A stretch of DNA of 28,397 bases from an uncultured Oscillospiraceae bacterium (GCA_934622035.1 CAKTVG010000029.1:1-28397); one strand, 5' to 3'; positions 1 to 7,984 are shown, counted from the first letter of the stretch. A program made the numbers and translations. Notes: generated from the sequence alone by a model not told the origin.

Positions 1-258
1 CTGCATCACCTGACAGATGCACAAAAAAGCGTATTTCTTACTGAATTGCGCGACCATCTAAAAGAAAACGGGAAAATAATGATCGGCGATGTTGCCTTTG
101 AAACACGAAAGGATTTGGAGCGGTGCAGGCTGGCTGCGGGGGACGCATGGGACGACGAGGAAATCTATTTTGTCGCCGAAGAACTGAGAAAAGATTTACC
201 GGGGCTTTCATTTATGCAAGTATCCGATTGCGCAGGTATTCTAATGTTAGACCGATAA
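1..258 (+). CDS. Class I SAM-dependent methyltransferase, C-terminal fragment
   Basis: The reading frame is open from base 1 and ends with TAA after ILMLDR, so only the last 85 residues of a gene that starts outside the window are present. The first residues read LHHLTDAQKSVFL, which matches the segment after motif III in YrrT/UbiE-type class I methyltransferases ('LHH(L/I)xDxxK'). It is followed by a beta strand, GGKIMIGDVAF-like in form (here NGKIMIGDVAF), and a C-terminal helix-strand pair. The SAM-binding GxGxG motif would lie upstream. The substrate cannot be told. The TTG at 46 is not the start, because similarity begins before it. A perfect hairpin at 397-429 downstream could end its transcript. 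Confidence 0.75.
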   Translation: MHHLTDAQKSVFLTELRDHLKENGKIMIGDVAFETRKDLERCRLAAGDAWDDEEIYFVAEELRKDLPGLSFMQVSDCAGILMLDR

Positions 259-302
259 CCTCCAGTTTGACGTGGAGTGACAGTGGAGTTGTCAAAAACA
301 AT

Positions 303-355
303 GCACCCCCTTAAATGGAGAACTGCACCCCCCTCTAAACCGAAGTTGCACCCCC
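303..355. repeat. Three GCACCCCC direct repeats, 22-23 bp period
   Basis: GCACCCCC occurs at 303, 325 and 348. The copies are embedded in similar contexts (A/T-TGCACCCCC followed by T and A-rich sequence) and spaced 22 and 23 bp, about two helical turns. Multiple short repeats at about this spacing are typical of the ends of IS21-family elements, but no istA/istB gene is present here. The array is either a relict insertion-sequence end or a protein-binding array. The repeat is direct observation; the IS21 link is inference. Confidence 0.5.
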
Positions 356-396
356 TTTAAGGTTTCTATCAAAACTACGGTTCTTTGCCAATATGC

Positions 397-429
397 AAAA
401 CCCTGCAAACGCTGTGTTTGCAGGGTTTT
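397..429. terminator. Perfect hairpin, bidirectional terminator
   Basis: AAAACCCTGCAAAC at 397-410 pairs perfectly with GTTTGCAGGGTTTT at 416-429 around a GCTGT loop. The A-tract on one side and T-tract on the other make it usable on both strands. It lies 140 bp after the methyltransferase stop. Confidence 0.75.
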
Positions 430-698
430 CTTGTATTTCCAACGGTTTGCGGGGTTTGGGGACGTATCTACTATGAGAGAATATACACAAAAAAGATACC
501 TATCTTTCATACGAAAGACGAGTAAATGATCACGCAATTCGCTTATTCAGGGAAGCGGGACCGCTCCATATGTTGCGCACATTTGAAATCGTGGCGCATT
601 TCGGCTATCGCCGCGCATGAAAATGTTTCCAAAAATGCTTATAAAATACCATAATAAAAATTAAGAAAATATCAATCGAAATTCATCGGAAGGTGGTA

Positions 699-727
699 TT
701 GACAGTATTAACAGAGTATACTAATAT
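699..727 (+). promoter_or_regulatory. Sigma-A promoter of an orphan transcription unit
   Basis: TTGACA at 699-704, a 17-nt spacer and TAATAT at 722-727 give a near-consensus promoter. It drives the region 735-1300, which ends in an intrinsic terminator at 1257-1302. Confidence 0.7.
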
Positions 728-757
728 GGACTTAAGGAAACAGGGAATAATTTCTAA

Positions 758-841
758 ATGATCTATAGAATCTGGTTAACCAACCGATTTGCCGCAAATT
801 GGATAGGAGGTGAGTGGGACAGACGCACATATCCAGATTAA
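758..841 (+). other. Possible 27-codon leader ORF
   Basis: The first ATG behind the 699-727 promoter opens a 27-codon frame (begins MIYRIWLTNR, ends RRTYPD) with four aromatic or basic clusters and no strong Shine-Dalgarno. A second mini-frame, GTG at 814 to TAA at 852, sits behind TAGGAGG at 804-810. Neither resembles a known family. They could be leader peptides or chance frames in a decayed unit. Confidence 0.2.
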
Positions 842-877
842 AAAAACGGTAAAATATATAATTTAGGAGGTAAAACC

Positions 878-1149
878 TTGAAAAAATGATTTCTATCCTG
901 CTCGTTTTTGCCCTGTGCATGTCCTTTGGACAGTGCATGCTGCTGCGCCCCATCGCGGTGGTTCTCTTGACTGTGCTTTTATATGGGCTTTCGATATGGG
1001 TGCGATCGACAACAAACCTGATTTTTCTCGGCCTGTGCGTCATCGGCCTGCGCTGTTGTGGAATGGACGGGCGATGCTGTACACACACAGCGGGCTACTT
1101 TCTGCCACGCGCATTTTGTTGTGGCTGCGGAACTCCGCCGCAGATCTGA
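878..1149 (+). pseudogene. Possible decayed or frameshifted small membrane protein gene
   Basis: A strong AGGAGGT (865-871) stands 6 nt before TTG at 878, but TTG-AAA-AAA is followed at once by TGA. One more A in the run of six A's at 881-886 would join it to the frame that starts at ATG 886, giving MKKMISILLVFALCMSFGQC, which looks like a signal or lipoprotein leader followed by hydrophobic sequence. As it stands, translation could begin only at ATG 886, 14 nt from the ribosome site, giving 87 residues with an unlikely Cys-rich tail. An alternative frame (915-1190) also ends in a hydrophobic helix. I cannot assign a family. Either the gene has decayed by frameshifts, the A-run is slippery, or the consensus sequence carries an error there. 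Confidence 0.3.
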
Positions 1150-1256
1150 TCATACCGGTGCTTGTTGTTGCGGTATGTTGCGGTATATAGTGGGGCCGTA
1201 GGTATTCTGGCCGAAAAACGGCATTCCAGAGGAATGTAGGTCAAAAATCGAACAGC

Positions 1257-1302
1257 AAAGAACAATCTCGGCATGAACCTGTCGAGATTGTTCTTTGTGT
1301 TT
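1257..1302 (+). terminator. Intrinsic terminator
   Basis: AAAGAACAATCTCG (1257-1270) pairs perfectly with CGAGATTGTTCTTT (1283-1296), a 14-bp stem with a 12-nt loop, followed by GTGTTTTTT. It closes the unit that starts at the 699-727 promoter. Confidence 0.8.
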
Positions 1303-1359
1303 TTTGCAGATGAAATTCAAGACGGCGTGAAGAGAGGGGATTCGCCGAACCAGAGAGAC

Positions 1360-1477
1360 GAACGAAACAAAATAGGTATTTTGTGGGCCGGGAGGCCCGA
1401 ATGCGTTCATTGCGGGGAACTGCAATGAATAATTTTGGAGGCAATGAACGCAACAAAATAAAAATTTTGTTGCGTTC
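1360..1477 (+). repeat. Cluster of four inverted repeats upstream of the xer promoter
   Basis: Four dyads follow one another: ACAAAAT/ATTTTGT (1367-1373/1378-1384), GGGCC/GGCCC (1385-1389/1394-1398, extending by one base), TTCATTGC/GCAATGAA (1406-1413/1422-1429), and a 14-bp perfect stem 1446-1459/1464-1477 with an AAAA loop. The arm GAACGCAACAAAAT of the last dyad has a near copy, GAACGAAACAAAAT, at 1360-1373. In addition TGCGTTCATTGC (1402-1413) is the exact complement of 1441-1452, so local and long-range pairings exclude each other. The last dyad ends 5 bp before the -35 box at 1482. Confidence 0.6.
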
Positions 1478-1481
1478 GAAC

Positions 1482-1510
1482 TTGATTTTTGCGGTGCAGG
1501 ATGCTATAAT
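1482..1510 (+). promoter_or_regulatory. Sigma-A promoter for the recombinase-phosphatase pair
   Basis: TTGATT at 1482-1487, a 17-nt spacer and a perfect TATAAT at 1505-1510. The predicted transcript has a leader of about 185 nt before the recombinase start at 1703. Confidence 0.75.
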
Positions 1511-1702
1511 ACAATCGCGGCTTCAAAAAACGGAATACGCGCATTGCGTCGCCCATGCGCGGTCTTTCTGTGCAAGCACCGCAGACGGAATGCATGAAGC
1601 CTTCCGGCGCGTATCCATTCTGCATCACGGCGCTGCGCACGTTTGAAAGGCATACACCGCCGCGTCCATGCAAACTCTTTCAAAACGAAATCAGGTGTCC
1701 CG

Positions 1703-2695
1703 ATGGAACGCTATACCGACTGCCCGCAGGTTTTGCGCGAGTTTCTCTCGTATCACGAGACAATCAAGGGCCAATCGCAGAAAACAATTCAGGAATATTA
1801 CCTCGATTTGCGAATGTTTCTTCGCTTCATGAAGCTGATCAAAAATGAAATGCCCTACAATACGCCCTTAGAGGAGATTTCTATTCGAACTGTTGATTTG
1901 GAATTTATAAAAACAATAACCATTACTGATATTTTTGATTTCCTTTCCTATCTGGCCAATGACCGCGAAAATGAAGATTCCTCCGGCATAGGCTCTGCGG
2001 CGCGCGCCCGGAAGCTTTCGGCGATCAAATCCTTCTATAAATATCTGACCGTGCGTACCAAGCAGCTGGCAGACAATCCCGTCAAGGAGATTGAGTATCC
2101 CAAAATCCGCAAATCCCTACCCAAATACCTGACGCTCGAGGAATCCAGACGTCTTCTCTCCTCTGTAGAGGGGCCGAATGCCGCGCGGGACTATGCCATT
2201 TTAATGCTGTTTTTAAATTGCGGTATTCGCCGGTCCGAGCTGGTCGGATTGAATCTGAATGACGTTTATGACGATAGAATTCGTGTTATAGGCAAAGGAA
2301 ACAAGGAGAGAATCGTCTATTTCGGCTCTGCCTGCAAGGCGGCAATTGATGCTTATCTCCCCGAACGCAACAAAAAAGTACTCTCGGATAACCGTGCCCT
2401 TTTTGCTTCGCGGGATAACAACCGCATCAGCGTCACTGCGGTGCACCGGCTGGTCAAAAAGCACATGCTGGAGGCCGGCCTCGATCCTACGCAGTACTCG
2501 GCGCACAAGCTGCGCCATACGGCGGCGACGCTGATGATTTCCAACGGTGTGGACATCAAAACCGTTCAGGAGGTTCTCGGACACGAGCACCTGAACACCA
2601 CGGAAATTTACACACACATTGAAAACACAGAGCTGAAAATTGCGGCGGAGGCCAATCCGCTGGCGCATATTGACCGCGAGGAGCATAGAGAATGA
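1703..2695 (+). CDS. XerC-like tyrosine recombinase
   Basis: A 330-residue site-specific recombinase of the lambda-integrase/Xer superfamily, which cuts and rejoins DNA through a 3'-phosphotyrosine link. Residues 1-125 form the SAM-like core-binding domain. The catalytic domain follows with all six expected residues visible: R176 (GIRRSE), K198 (GKGNKER), H268 and R271 (HKLRH), H294 (LGHEHL) and Y303 (TEIYTH). The ATG at 1703 with AGGTG upstream is preferred; an in-frame TTG at 1643 would add 20 residues without family similarity. The stop overlaps the next start (ATGA at 2692). Length and completeness fit a chromosomal XerC-type resolvase working with the XerD-like protein at 19582-20466, but an integrase of a lost element cannot be excluded because insert sequence around residues 45-75 is longer than in E. 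coli XerC. Confidence 0.85.
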   Translation: MERYTDCPQVLREFLSYHETIKGQSQKTIQEYYLDLRMFLRFMKLIKNEMPYNTPLEEISIRTVDLEFIKTITITDIFDFLSYLANDRENEDSSGIGSAARARKLSAIKSFYKYLTVRTKQLADNPVKEIEYPKIRKSLPKYLTLEESRRLLSSVEGPNAARDYAILMLFLNCGIRRSELVGLNLNDVYDDRIRVIGKGNKERIVYFGSACKAAIDAYLPERNKKVLSDNRALFASRDNNRISVTAVHRLVKKHMLEAGLDPTQYSAHKLRHTAATLMISNGVDIKTVQEVLGHEHLNTTEIYTHIENTELKIAAEANPLAHIDREEHRE

Positions 2696-3366
2696 AACCC
2701 ACAGTAATTTTTGATTTGGACGGTACTCTTCTTGACACGCTGGAGGACTTGAAGGACAGCACGAATTATGCAATGCGTGTCTTCCACTTTCCGGAACGGA
2801 CGCTCGATGAGGTTCGCGCCTTTGTGGGAAACGGCCTTGGCATGCTGATCCGGCGCGCCTCCCCTGCCGGGACGGATGAGGAAACGCTCTCCCGTGCGCT
2901 TGCAGTAATGAAGTCTCATTATGCGAAGAATTATCACAACAAAACAGTGCCATATCCCGGAATCCCGGAGCTTTTGCAACATTTAAAGACTGACGGATAT
3001 CCTATGGCAATTGTGTCAAACAAGGCAGACCTTGTAGTTAGATTGCTTCGAGAGCTGTATTTCAGGGATTTGATTCCGGTTGCCGTCGGCGAAACGGAGA
3101 ACATTTCCCGCAAACCGGCGCCGGACATGGTCTATGAGGGCATGCGCCGACTCGGTGTCGAGGATCATCCTGCGGTCTATATCGGCGATTCCGATGTCGA
3201 TATCCAGACCGCGGCCAATGCCGGGCTCCCCTGCCTGAGCGTCTCCTGGGGCTTCCGAAGCAGAGAACGGCTGAAGGCTGCCGGGGCGTCGTACATTATT
3301 GATACGCCGGACGAGCTTTTTGCGGCAATTCACAGCGAAATATGGAAAAGCAGCAGTATCCAATGA
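2692..3366 (+). CDS. HAD-superfamily phosphatase, phosphoglycolate phosphatase-like
   Basis: This 224-residue cytoplasmic HAD hydrolase removes phosphate from a small metabolite using an aspartyl-phosphate intermediate and Mg2+. Motif I is DLDGT (nucleophile D8, acid/base D10), motif II is the Ser of VSNK (S109), motif III is K141 in RKPAPD, and motif IV is GDSDVD (D166, D170). A helical cap domain of the Gph/PGMB type fills residues 15-90. The gene starts inside the recombinase stop codon (4-bp overlap), so it is translationally coupled. Its last codons (KSSSIQ) and stop are encoded inside the terminator hairpin at 3346-3381. Family members act on phosphoglycolate, beta-phosphoglucomutase substrates or pyrophosphate, so the substrate is not settled. 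Confidence 0.85.
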   Translation: MKPTVIFDLDGTLLDTLEDLKDSTNYAMRVFHFPERTLDEVRAFVGNGLGMLIRRASPAGTDEETLSRALAVMKSHYAKNYHNKTVPYPGIPELLQHLKTDGYPMAIVSNKADLVVRLLRELYFRDLIPVAVGETENISRKPAPDMVYEGMRRLGVEDHPAVYIGDSDVDIQTAANAGLPCLSVSWGFRSRERLKAAGASYIIDTPDELFAAIHSEIWKSSSIQ

Positions 3367-3381
3367 TACTGCTGCTTTTTT
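3346..3381. terminator. Bidirectional terminator between convergent genes
   Basis: A 15-bp perfect stem: AAAAGCAGCAGTATC (3346-3360) and GATACTGCTGCTTTT (3365-3379), with loop CAAT and further T's. It ends the HAD phosphatase unit on the plus strand and the yjjW operon on the minus strand. The phosphatase stop codon (3364-3366) overlaps the loop. Confidence 0.85.
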
Positions 3382-4220
3382 CAGCAAATTACCGCATTCT
3401 GCATCTCACTTGCAAGGGCAATTTCCAGCAGGCGCTGCATAAATGCGGCGTCCGGCGGCGTGATCCTGCCGCGGTAGGGTTGACGGACGCCGTAGGGCCG
3501 GTAAGCAATCAGCCGATAGCGAACGGACGCTGCCGCTTGCAGCGGCGCAAGGCGCTCACAGACACGCCGGACGGTCAGCTCGGACAGAAAATCCGGTGAG
3601 CAGACGGTGCGAACCTCCGTCAGCTTTCCATGCTTTGCAAGATACACAGCTTCATCCAGTACTTGCGTCCCGCCAGCGCCGGTCAGACTGCGATATTCCT
3701 CCGCATCGGTAGATTTCACATCCAGCATCACGCCGTCGCAGGCATTCAGAAGCGCTGGATCCCTGCGGAAGGAATAAGAACCGTTGCTGTCGATCAGGCA
3801 GGTCAGACCGAGGCGGTGCACCATGGGAAACAACGCAAGGAGATACTCCGCGTTCAGCGTGCATTCTCCTCCGGAAACCGTAATGCCGTGAATGAAGGGT
3901 CGATTCGCCGCAATTCTTTCCATCAGCACTTCCGGCGACATGCGCGTCACGCGCGGCGAGGCCTGGCGCGGACAGCTGTGGATGCAGCTGTCGCAGGCGA
4001 TGCATTTCGCTGCGTTCCAGAGGACTTTTCCCTCCGTAAGCGTCAGAGCACCGACCGGGCAGCCTGCAACGCAGGCGCCGCAGGCATTGCACAGAGAGAT
4101 CGTCTCCGGATTATGGCAATAGGTACAGCGATAGTTGCAGCCCTGAAAGAAAATCGCGGTGCGATTTCCGGGGCCATCCACAAAGGAACAGTCAATGATG
4201 CGATTAATGATCGCTTCCAT
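3381..4220 (-). CDS. yjjW: YjjW-type glycyl radical enzyme activase (radical SAM)
   Basis: A 279-residue radical SAM protein predicted to abstract hydrogen from the glycine of YjjI, encoded just upstream. The SAM cluster motif CNYRCTYC (C28, C32, C35) is followed by a ferredoxin-like insert with two four-Cys sets (C44/C47/C50/C54 and C73/C76/C79/C83) for two more [4Fe-4S] clusters. SGGE at 117-119 contacts SAM, and DSNGS and DVKS further on are typical of glycyl-radical activases. The ATG at 4220 is chosen because similarity starts at MEAIINRIIDCSF; an upstream in-frame start at 4292 would only add sequence lying inside yjjI. It overlaps the yjjI 3' end by 17 bp. It is the last gene of the operon; the terminator follows at 3346-3381. 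The partner is inferred from adjacency and family pairing. Confidence 0.9.
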   Translation of the reverse strand: MEAIINRIIDCSFVDGPGNRTAIFFQGCNYRCTYCHNPETISLCNACGACVAGCPVGALTLTEGKVLWNAAKCIACDSCIHSCPRQASPRVTRMSPEVLMERIAANRPFIHGITVSGGECTLNAEYLLALFPMVHRLGLTCLIDSNGSYSFRRDPALLNACDGVMLDVKSTDAEEYRSLTGAGGTQVLDEAVYLAKHGKLTEVRTVCSPDFLSELTVRRVCERLAPLQAAASVRYRLIAYRPYGVRQPYRGRITPPDAAFMQRLLEIALASEMQNAVIC

Positions 4221-5730
4221 CGATGCTGCGGACCTTTCGTTCGAGAATGTGGTTATGTGCCAACACGCCGCCGGCGATTTTTGACATATCATTGATAGCG
4301 TTCGTGCCGCCGTTCTGCACGGCGAAGACCTCGGATTTTTTGATCAGATAACCCGTAACACGAATCAAATCACTGTCGGAGGCATAGACGGAAAGATACC
4401 GCATGCCAACCTGGAACGCACCCTTGAAGATTTGAAGGATTGCTTCCGGATTACGCTTTGCGGTGACATCAAAGGGGAAGATGTCGCCGACGCCGGTCGG
4501 GAAATACTTGTGATACAGACCGGCCTGACGCAGATGCGCATACAGCGGCAGCTCCTGCCCGATCGGAATGCGGACGCCGGGCGCACATGGATCGCCGTCC
4601 AGCCCGACCTGCGCATGCAGCAGATAATGGCCGCCCCAGCTGTATTCGCTATGGAATGCGCAGACCTGCCGGTGAAGGTCCTCCATGATCCGCACGCCGA
4701 GCGCGTTGGCCTCCGTATCCGGGCCGAAGCGCAGTGTCTTGCCCTCTTTCTCCATGAGCGTGTTGACACAGTCTGCCAGGCCCACCAGTCCAAACAGACC
4801 GATGAAGCGGTCGGGGGAAATCAGCCCCTCCTTGACAAGGAAGCTGCTGCGGAAAAATGCCGTTTGCTCCACAAGGAAGCGGATTCTTCCTTCCATAAAG
4901 ACGCACATGGTTTGCGTGGTTTCCGGCAGAACTCTACGCATAAAGTCCTCGATGCCCTCCGCTTCTGCCGCCATCGCCCCAAGCATGAGCCGCTGGAGCG
5001 TGTATGCGCCGCCGCCGATGAGAAGACCATTATAGCAGCTGGCAATACCGAAGGGCTGCCCGGCAAAATCGGCGCGGTAAGCGGGAACAAATGCAAAAGC
5101 AGGGTTGGCACATTCCAGTGACGAACGGATCGCCAGGGAGGCAAAATCGTCCGGCGTGACCTCAGGATCATAGAGGAGCGTCATGTTTGGAATGGCATTT
5201 TGCAGCTCCGGCAAAAGGGAAAGAAGAATCTCCCCCACTCTGGTGCGTTCCGGGCCGAGATTGGCGTGAACAAAGCTGTCGCCCAGGGTCCGATCCAGCT
5301 GGATCAGGAAAAGTCTGAGCTGGGCACGAATTTCTTCATCGGATAAATCGGCGCAAAACGGCTCCATCAGCTGCCCAAAATTTCCAAGATACACGGGGAA
5401 ATGGGTTACGGACGGAACATTTTTATAAAGAATCAGAAGATGGTTCAGCAGCTCAGCAAGGCTCTCCGGCGGCGCCAGCCGCAGGAAGGCACTTCCCTGC
5501 CGGACGAATTTTCCATAGTCCGGCAGGATGTAGCGCGGCGCATAGGGCGCGTGCCCTTCACCCATGTCGTTGACAAGGCCGCGCTGCATCAGCGCTTCAA
5601 ATTCCGCCGTCGCGGGCGACTCGGGCTGCGGCAGCAGGTTCTCCGCAAGCTTTGCCAACGCGAAAACCTGCTGCTCATGCGTCAGAGTGCCGTCCGAGAG
5701 GACGCGCATAATCTCCGTTTGTGTGCTCAT
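4204..5730 (-). CDS. yjjI: YjjI-family glycyl radical enzyme
   Basis: A 508-residue member of the YjjI (DUF3029) branch of glycyl radical enzymes; the reaction of this branch is not established to my knowledge. The radical glycine is expected at G460 in RVTGY, 48 residues from the C-terminus. A likely thiyl-radical cysteine is C232 in GIASCYNG, the hairpin position used by other family members, with C206 and C321 as alternatives. Length agrees with E. coli YjjI (about 516). ATG at 5730 is preferred over TTG at 5751 because its first bases overlap the stop of the upstream DUF3604 gene (ATGA), the usual sign of coupling; GGAGAG lies 11 nt upstream. Such enzymes are destroyed by oxygen, pointing to strict anaerobiosis. 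No microcompartment shell genes are nearby. Confidence 0.9.
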   Translation of the reverse strand: MSTQTEIMRVLSDGTLTHEQQVFALAKLAENLLPQPESPATAEFEALMQRGLVNDMGEGHAPYAPRYILPDYGKFVRQGSAFLRLAPPESLAELLNHLLILYKNVPSVTHFPVYLGNFGQLMEPFCADLSDEEIRAQLRLFLIQLDRTLGDSFVHANLGPERTRVGEILLSLLPELQNAIPNMTLLYDPEVTPDDFASLAIRSSLECANPAFAFVPAYRADFAGQPFGIASCYNGLLIGGGAYTLQRLMLGAMAAEAEGIEDFMRRVLPETTQTMCVFMEGRIRFLVEQTAFFRSSFLVKEGLISPDRFIGLFGLVGLADCVNTLMEKEGKTLRFGPDTEANALGVRIMEDLHRQVCAFHSEYSWGGHYLLHAQVGLDGDPCAPGVRIPIGQELPLYAHLRQAGLYHKYFPTGVGDIFPFDVTAKRNPEAILQIFKGAFQVGMRYLSVYASDSDLIRVTGYLIKKSEVFAVQNGGTNAINDMSKIAGGVLAHNHILERKVRSIDGSDH

Positions 5731-7964
5731 GCCTGTTTTCTCTCCACCCAAATCGGGCTGCTCCAGGCCATGTGTTCATCCTCCTGCGTAACGCGGACAT
5801 AGTACCAGTCGACCGATTCCTTGCCGCTGTCTTCCACGCAGAGGTCCAGCGTGTCGGAATCCGGCTCCCAGGTGTGAATGACCTGATTGTTTCGCAGCAG
5901 ATCCACCTTGATCTTTTTTGTACCCAGAACGCTGACGGCAATCTGCAGGCTCTTTCCGGGCGCACGAACCAGCTCGCTGCCCATCATATGGCCGTCGATG
6001 CGCAGAGAGACGAGAACCCGCGCGCCGGTTGTGCCATAGGTATGGCGGTCAAACATCGCGTCCCAGATGCCCTCGCGGTCATGCGTCGGCGTGAATGCCG
6101 CGACGATACCGCCCTCCACGCCGTGCTCCATCTGATGGGAGTCGCTGCCTGCGGTAAAGCCGAGGCGATAGCCGCGGGAGAGTGCCTCCTGTACGCTATG
6201 GTGCGGCATTTTCTTGATGTTCTTTGTAAATTTGCTGCGGCTTTCGTCGTCCTCGTAGGGCGCGTGGCGGGAAAAAATCTCTGCCAGACGTTCCACGCTG
6301 TCATCGTGGAAGGACCAGTCCGTCGCGGCGCTCACCATGCCCCAATCCGCCGCAGGATGGTGCGGGATGCACATTGCGCGGTAGTTTTTCAGGCTGGCGT
6401 AGAGGTTGGTCGGCGTGATGCCGCCAGCGTCGCCGGATCGGAAAATATCGCCCTCATCGTCGCGGTAATAGACATTCTTGTGACCGAAATCATAACGATA
6501 CTCGTTCGGCGTCCACTCAAAGGAAAGCAGGCACGTCAGCTCGTCGTCCTTGTTCATCAGGCGAGCCGTTGTACGCATCAGCTCCCATTCTGACTGGGAA
6601 ATCCAGTCGGGATAGCAATCGTGATCGGTAAGGCAGGAGAAATCCAGATCTGCCTTATCCCGGCTGCGGTGATAGTACTGATCGATGGTGCCCATGCCGT
6701 CGGAAATACCGCTCTGTCCGTGGATATCGCCAAAGAGAAGCTTGCCGGAATAGCCGTTCTTTTTCAGCCATGCGGCGGTTTCCTCCGGGGTGCGGCGGTC
6801 GAGCTGCTTGTCCTTGTGGATCGGCAGACAGAATGTGTTTTCCGCGCGTTCCGTGGCCGTGTCGCCGCGGGACTCGATCTGTTCCGGAGTAAACTGCGTG
6901 AGCACGACCTGTGCATTGCGGTCATAGTGGCCATTGCGCAGAGCAAACTGCCAGGAGAGCAGGACAGTATCGTCCTCCTCCACGCGCACGGAGGGATGCA
7001 CGGCGCAGTGGATATCCTCGAAGGAAACCTGCGCAGGGTCGCTCCACTTGCCGCCCGCGCGGCGGACGCGTGCCTCAACCTTGTCTTTGCCCCAGGTGTA
7101 GATCAGAGCCTGGGTGCCATTTTCGTTCGCCGCGGCGGCAAGGTCGAGATACCATCCAAGGTTTGCGCAGATCGTCTGCGCCGGTTCCACGGCAAGCGCA
7201 CCGTTCTGTCCGGCGCAAATTTCCGCCGTGCAGACAGAGAAGGTGGCGCCGTAGCCGAAGGCATACCAGCAGACCGTCGCGCCCGTTTCACTGCGGATCA
7301 CCGTTGACTCGCAGGTCCATTCCTCCGTGCAGTCAAGCTGCACCTCATCGCTCCAGCCGTTCTCCGAGAGAACACGCGCAAGCGTGTGATATGCGCCGTT
7401 CAGATATGCATCATAGGTCAGGTAGAGCTTACCGTCGCCGCCAACGCAGGCATTCGGGCGGTATGCGTCCTTGCAGGCGGAAACCTTCTGCTGCTCCCCT
7501 GCGCCGTCTGCGGTCAGCTTGCAGCACAGTGCATCAGCACCGTCTTTGCGCTGCTGTGTCCAGAACAGAAGCAGCTCACCCTGATATTCGCAGAAGCGCG
7601 GATAGTAGACGGCCTCGGCTTCGTCAATCGTCTGAATTTCGCCCCATTTGCCGTCACGGCGCCAGCGGACGCAGATGCGCCAGCGGCGATTGACCGCCTC
7701 GCCCCACGCGCAGCAGACGGCGCCGCCAAATGCAATCGCCGCAGGGTACAGAACCTCTCCTTCGCCGGAGAGAATTTCAACCTCCGTAAGCACGCCATCG
7801 ACGACAACGCCGGTTTTGAGGACGTCATGCCGGTTTGCATAGCTCTGGTAGAACACCCGCAGCGCCTCTCCGTCGGCCACGGTGCAGGGAAACTGCGCAT
7901 TTTCAAGATACATATCGGTCAGGCGAAGACCGTCAGGTGCAAAGGGAATCTGTTGTTTCATCAT
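5727..7964 (-). CDS. DUF3604 protein: propeller-like domain plus PHP-like metallohydrolase domain
   Basis: A 745-residue protein without signal peptide. Residues 1-400 contain repeated four-stranded patterns with W/Y-rich strands (for example around 85-100, 120-135, 180-195, 230-240, 290-310 and 335-345), suggesting a beta-propeller-like sensor or binding domain. Residues 408-660 form the DUF3604 module, related to PHP phosphoesterases: GDIHGQS (412-418), D422, TDHD (446-449), FEW (482-484), IPHHP (533-537), and GSDSH (606-610) are candidate metal ligands. A small C-terminal beta domain follows (about 665-740). GGAG stands 6 nt before ATG 7964. It is 20 bp after the permease gene and overlaps yjjI by 4 bp, so it is part of the import-and-catabolism operon. 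It probably hydrolyses a phosphoester or similar bond in the imported compound, but no substrate is known. Confidence 0.8.
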   Translation of the reverse strand: MMKQQIPFAPDGLRLTDMYLENAQFPCTVADGEALRVFYQSYANRHDVLKTGVVVDGVLTEVEILSGEGEVLYPAAIAFGGAVCCAWGEAVNRRWRICVRWRRDGKWGEIQTIDEAEAVYYPRFCEYQGELLLFWTQQRKDGADALCCKLTADGAGEQQKVSACKDAYRPNACVGGDGKLYLTYDAYLNGAYHTLARVLSENGWSDEVQLDCTEEWTCESTVIRSETGATVCWYAFGYGATFSVCTAEICAGQNGALAVEPAQTICANLGWYLDLAAAANENGTQALIYTWGKDKVEARVRRAGGKWSDPAQVSFEDIHCAVHPSVRVEEDDTVLLSWQFALRNGHYDRNAQVVLTQFTPEQIESRGDTATERAENTFCLPIHKDKQLDRRTPEETAAWLKKNGYSGKLLFGDIHGQSGISDGMGTIDQYYHRSRDKADLDFSCLTDHDCYPDWISQSEWELMRTTARLMNKDDELTCLLSFEWTPNEYRYDFGHKNVYYRDDEGDIFRSGDAGGITPTNLYASLKNYRAMCIPHHPAADWGMVSAATDWSFHDDSVERLAEIFSRHAPYEDDESRSKFTKNIKKMPHHSVQEALSRGYRLGFTAGSDSHQMEHGVEGGIVAAFTPTHDREGIWDAMFDRHTYGTTGARVLVSLRIDGHMMGSELVRAPGKSLQIAVSVLGTKKIKVDLLRNNQVIHTWEPDSDTLDLCVEDSGKESVDWYYVRVTQEDEHMAWSSPIWVERKQA

Positions 7965-7984
7965 TCTGTTCTCCTTTTCTGTCT

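Noticed and set aside
303..355. CRISPR array
   Set aside because: The repeats are only 8 bp, the spacing is too short and there are no cas genes.
1703..2695. Recombinase as integrase of the right-edge conjugative element
   Set aside because: It is 25 kb away, coupled to a HAD phosphatase and has no neighbouring excisionase or attachment repeats; Xer-like role is simpler.
2213..2953. Minus-strand frame of 246 codons
   Set aside because: Antisense to the recombinase and HAD phosphatase genes, which are clearly coding on the plus strand.
5721..6593. Plus-strand frame of 290 codons
   Set aside because: Antisense to the DUF3604 gene and without recognisable features.
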